Below are positions 5,828 through 7,959 of a stretch of DNA of 7,959 nucleotides, piece by piece. The translations under genes and the position numbers were made by a program. Where the stretch lies: contig CAYTQK010000154.1 in assembly GCA_964439745.1 (NCBI GenBank), forward strand, positions 1 through 7,959. The letters are read 5' to 3'. Below the pieces are notes generated by a model, which was not told the origin of the DNA, did not search any database, and was given only the letters and a program-made list of their open reading frames with translations. The DNA comes from CAYTQK01 sp964439745 (GTDB lineage Bacteria; Desulfobacterota; Desulfobacteria; Desulfobacterales; Desulfosudaceae). Position 1 is the first letter of the stretch. Each line of letters starts with the position of its first letter.

Positions 5828-7508
5828 TCGCCACCCCCCCGATTCGCCGGAGCCGGCCCTGTCCCGCTTCTGGGCCCGGAACCGGGGCATATCTGAGGCG
5901 TCCGCCCTGGCCAATCTGCTCAAATCCCTGCGCAAAATTGCTGGTCACCTGGGCCCCAATGTGGGCCAGGTGCTGTTTCCCGGCATGTCCCTGGCCGATG
6001 ACGCGGCTCTCCTCATTGACCCGGCGCCGGCCCGGAATACCGATTACCCCCTGGACCATTACATAATCGATCTTATGGCCGGCCAGGTGGTCCATGAGGC
6101 CTATCACAGAAAGGAATGGAGCCGACGGGTCTGGAAAATTCTGGAACCGTTCATGGCGACGTTAAGCGGCCGGGAAACCGTCCGGTTCCAGAAACTGGTC
6201 CATACGGCTGAGACTATCTATGTCGACCTGGCCGCCGCCGGCAGCATCGCCGGCCGATACGCGGATAAGGCCCGGGAACAGGCCATCCAGGAAGAATGGC
6301 GGCTGGAGGGCCGCCCGGGAACCCTGGAATTTCTTCTGCTGGTCTGGATGCAAACCCTGGGGCCGCCTGCCGATTCCCCGCTGCCGGCGCCAACAGGACT
6401 CTCGGCGGATCTGCTCCAAGAGTTACGCGCTCTGGAGGAGTCGCTCTGCACCATTGCCGCCACCGCCGGTCCCGGTCTTGTGGAGCGGTGCCGGCAACGG
6501 GCCGACCTGTACCAGCGGCAATGGACGGCCTCGGCCGGGCGCTTGATGGCCCTGCCGGTCCAAAACAAGCGGTTGCTCTATTTCCCTCAACAGCCCGCCT
6601 CTTCCCCGTCCGGACGGTACGCGACCGGAAAAGACCCGTCGCCCCTGCCCGCTTCGCTGGTTCAGGAACTGGAGGTACAGTTGTCCGGCGGCTCCCTGGA
6701 CCTGACACCGATGATTCGTGCCGTGGCCGGTTTTGACAACCCGGAAGTGGTACGCATGTCCCGCTGGGACTATCATCAGCCCTGCCGGCCGGTCATCGAG
6801 CGGCCGCTGGTGTCCCGCCTGCGATCCGTGTTTCTGAATTACGGCCCCCGCCGAAAAATTACCAGCCGGGGATTGACGACCGGAAAAATCGATCCGCGGC
6901 GGCTGTACCGGGCGCCGCTGACGGGCAGATGCTTTCGGCAGCAATATTTCGTGCCCGAAGAACGCTGGCAGATCTGTCTCCTGGTGGATGCCAGCGGTTC
7001 CATGCAGGGCCATAAAATGCGCATCGTGGAAAACACCATGGCCAATCTCAACCAGGCCCTGCGGGGCGGCCGGAACCGGCTGTCGGCCTACGCCTATTTT
7101 GAAATCAATAATATCTGCATGTTCTCCAGCCTGCTCGTCAACGGCCGCCTGTTGACCGTGCCGCCGGCCGGGAAAACAGCCTCCGGCCAGGCCATCATCG
7201 CCGCCGCCTGGATGATGGAGCGGGGCCGGGGCCGACAGCGCAACCTGCTCATTCATATCACCGACGGCGAGTCCAATTTCGGCTGCGACGTCCAATACGG
7301 CCTTGATTACTGCTGCCGGGAAAACATTCACCTGGTGACCCTGGGCTGCGGCTGCCGGGACCGGGAAAAAATGCGGCAGCAGTACGGCCAGACGATTCAA
7401 TTTCTAAAGGGATACGAACACCTGCCCCAGGCCCTGGAACGCCTGTTCAAGCGGTTGTTTCTCGCTGCCGACCCGGCGGCTGCCCTGCGATGCCAAGGCA
7501 GCCCCTGA
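5811..7508 (+). CDS. VWA-domain protein with N-terminal HExxH motif, partner of the AAA+ ATPase (NorD/CbbO-like)
   Basis: About 565 residues. The C-terminal third is a von Willebrand A domain with a complete metal-ion-dependent adhesion site: DASGS (Asp393, Ser395, Ser397), Thr456 in GKTASG and Asp485 in TDGES. VWA proteins next to MoxR ATPases (NorQ/NorD, CbbQ/CbbO) act as substrate adaptors. The N-terminal region contains HEAYH at 95-99, with AETIYVD (Glu134) 35 residues on, resembling a gluzincin zinc site. Start: the first ATG/GTG/TTG in frame is GTG 5961, which has no ribosome site, yet clear protein-like sequence (e.g. LSRFWARNRG) runs upstream of it, overlapping the ATPase stop. The in-frame ATT at 5811, four bases after AGGAG (5802-5806), is proposed; ATT 5823 is an alternative. 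Residue numbers use 5811. If only canonical starts are accepted, the gene is 5961-7508 (515 residues). Likely role: assembly or repair of the synthase. Confidence 0.88.
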   Translation: MISPINRHPPDSPEPALSRFWARNRGISEASALANLLKSLRKIAGHLGPNVGQVLFPGMSLADDAALLIDPAPARNTDYPLDHYIIDLMAGQVVHEAYHRKEWSRRVWKILEPFMATLSGRETVRFQKLVHTAETIYVDLAAAGSIAGRYADKAREQAIQEEWRLEGRPGTLEFLLLVWMQTLGPPADSPLPAPTGLSADLLQELRALEESLCTIAATAGPGLVERCRQRADLYQRQWTASAGRLMALPVQNKRLLYFPQQPASSPSGRYATGKDPSPLPASLVQELEVQLSGGSLDLTPMIRAVAGFDNPEVVRMSRWDYHQPCRPVIERPLVSRLRSVFLNYGPRRKITSRGLTTGKIDPRRLYRAPLTGRCFRQQYFVPEERWQICLLVDASGSMQGHKMRIVENTMANLNQALRGGRNRLSAYAYFEINNICMFSSLLVNGRLLTVPPAGKTASGQAIIAAAWMMERGRGRQRNLLIHITDGESNFGCDVQYGLDYCCRENIHLVTLGCGCRDREKMRQQYGQTIQFLKGYEHLPQALERLFKRLFLAADPAAALRCQGSP

Positions 7509-7548
7509 TTTCGTGGCCCCTTTGGATTTTCCGGGAAACCGTCCGGGG

Positions 7549-7591
7549 CTCAGCGGCGGGGCCGGAACTGCCCTGGCCTGGCAGCGCTGAG
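7549..7591. promoter_or_regulatory. Nested inverted repeat with candidate enhancer core; possible terminator of the VWA gene
   Basis: An outer pair CTCAGCG (7549-7555)/CGCTGAG (7585-7591) encloses an inner pair GGCCGG (7560-7565)/CTGGCC (7573-7578) with a 7-base spacer. The inner core matches the repeat at 677-695 in half-sites and spacing, and lies about 145 bases upstream of the second sigma-54 -24 element, a normal enhancer distance. Being 40 bases after the VWA stop, it could also be a hairpin ending that transcript, although only TTTT (7595-7598) follows. Confidence 0.4.
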
Positions 7592-7713
7592 ACCTTTTGT
7601 CCCGATTCGTGGCGTTTGTCCCCACCTTCCGCCCGGATTTTTTCAAACCGCCCGGGTGCAAAATTTTTAAAATTAAACAATAATACTAAATAGTTATAAA
7701 AAATTAAGGTTAT

Positions 7714-7729
7714 TGGCACCCCTTTTGCT
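7714..7729 (+). promoter_or_regulatory. Sigma-54 (-24/-12) promoter of the CoA-ligase transcript
   Basis: TGGCACC (7714-7720), four bases, then TTGCT (7725-7729) matches the RpoN consensus with GG at 7715-7716 and GC at 7727-7728. A 70-base AT-rich stretch (about 7640-7713) with A/T tracts lies directly upstream and may be intrinsically bent, though no full IHF consensus was found there. Transcription should start near 7740, leaving about 87 bases of leader. The promoter shares its class with the one at 890, so the ligase and synthase are probably co-induced. Confidence 0.82.
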
Positions 7730-7739
7730 AAGAAACTAA

Positions 7740-7780
7740 GCAGTTCATGGCCGCGGCGGGCACGGCCGGACCATGACTGC
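7740..7780 (+). promoter_or_regulatory. Hairpin at the 5' end of the ligase mRNA leader
   Basis: GCAGTTCATGG (7740-7750) pairs with CCATGACTGC (7771-7780) with one bulged T, and the stem can extend inwards by three G-C pairs. It starts almost exactly at the transcription start predicted from the sigma-54 promoter, so the mRNA would begin with a strong stem-loop. Such 5' hairpins can protect transcripts from decay; an operator overlapping the start site is the alternative. Confidence 0.5.
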
Positions 7781-7826
7781 AACCAGGACGCGTATCAAGA
7801 AACGCCAAACCAACAAGGAGCACACC

Positions 7827-7959
7827 ATGGCAATTGAATGGAATGTCGGTTACATCCCCTATAAACGGGCTTTGATGATGCCCGACAAGGTCGCCATTGT
7901 TTATGAAGACGAACCGATCACCTACCGCCACCTGACTGAGGGGGTCAATCGGTTGCCTC
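7827..7959 (+). CDS. AMP-forming acyl-CoA synthetase/ligase, N-terminal fragment (AssK-like by context)
   Basis: The first 44 residues of a gene running off the window. ATG 7827 follows AAGGAG (7815-7820) by six bases. The fragment has the N-terminal hallmark of ANL adenylate-forming enzymes: PDKVAIVYEDEPITYRHL, where the P-x-K/R-x-A-hydrophobic stretch is followed by a T-Y-x-x-L turn. The ATP-binding P-loop and the A5/A8 motifs lie beyond the window, so the substrate cannot be inferred. Its own sigma-54 promoter and position after a fumarate-adding synthase cluster suggest it forms the CoA thioester of the substituted succinate before carbon-skeleton rearrangement and beta-oxidation, as proposed for AssK in alkane-degrading sulfate reducers. 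Toluene and methylnaphthalene pathways use a CoA-transferase at this step. Confidence 0.8.
   Translation, partial: MAIEWNVGYIPYKRALMMPDKVAIVYEDEPITYRHLTEGVNRLP

Noticed and set aside
6423..7400. A 325-codon minus-strand frame opposite the VWA gene
   Set aside because: Shadow of the VWA coding sequence; low-complexity composition, no ribosome site, no motif.
1..7959. CRISPR array, tRNA, rRNA, transposase or integrase
   Set aside because: No regularly spaced repeats, no cloverleaf-like or rRNA-like segment and no transposase or integrase motif was seen on either strand.

Overview
This GC-rich window reads as an anaerobic hydrocarbon-activation locus. It is built around a fumarate-adding glycyl radical enzyme of the benzylsuccinate/alkylsuccinate/naphthylmethylsuccinate synthase (Bss/Ass/Nms) group. 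The gene complement, the GC-rich coding sequence beside AT-rich promoter islands, and possible selenocysteine use suggest a sulfate-reducing or syntrophic Desulfobacterota-type bacterium. That host assignment is an inference; there is no rRNA or other taxonomic marker here.

Layout: (1) 2-316 is the 3' end of the radical-SAM activase that installs the glycyl radical. (2) 317-975 has no convincing gene. It holds a weak terminator, inverted repeats, an IHF-like site and a consensus-matching sigma-54 (-24/-12) promoter at 890-905. (3) 976-4134 encodes the three synthase subunits in the order gamma (Cys4, 54 aa), alpha (832 aa, with catalytic Cys471, fumarate-binding Arg486 and radical Gly808) and beta (Cys-rich, 120 aa). 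A strong hairpin lies between alpha and beta, and a 98-bp palindrome follows beta. (4) 4291-4958 encodes two small zinc-ribbon/rubredoxin-like proteins; the second carries an in-frame TGA at 4689-4691. (5) 4982-7508 encodes a MoxR-type AAA+ ATPase (BssE-like) overlapping a VWA-domain partner whose N-terminal region carries an HExxH motif. (6) 7509-7826 is a second regulatory region with another consensus-matching sigma-54 promoter at 7714-7729. (7) 7827 onward is the start of an AMP-forming acyl-CoA ligase.

How it fits together: the activase and the alpha/beta/gamma complex would add a hydrocarbon across fumarate to give a substituted succinate. The AAA+/VWA pair is a plausible assembly or reactivation chaperone. 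The CoA ligase would activate the succinate product, as AssK is proposed to do in alkane degraders, whereas toluene degraders use a CoA-transferase. Both transcription units appear to depend on sigma-54 and share a GGCCRG-N7-CTGGCC inverted repeat upstream, so one enhancer-binding regulator may control both. The hydrocarbon substrate cannot be fixed from the sequence.

The least explained points are the TGA-interrupted zinc-ribbon gene (selenocysteine or nonsense mutation), the HExxH motif in the VWA protein, that protein's missing canonical start codon, and the shared promoter architecture.
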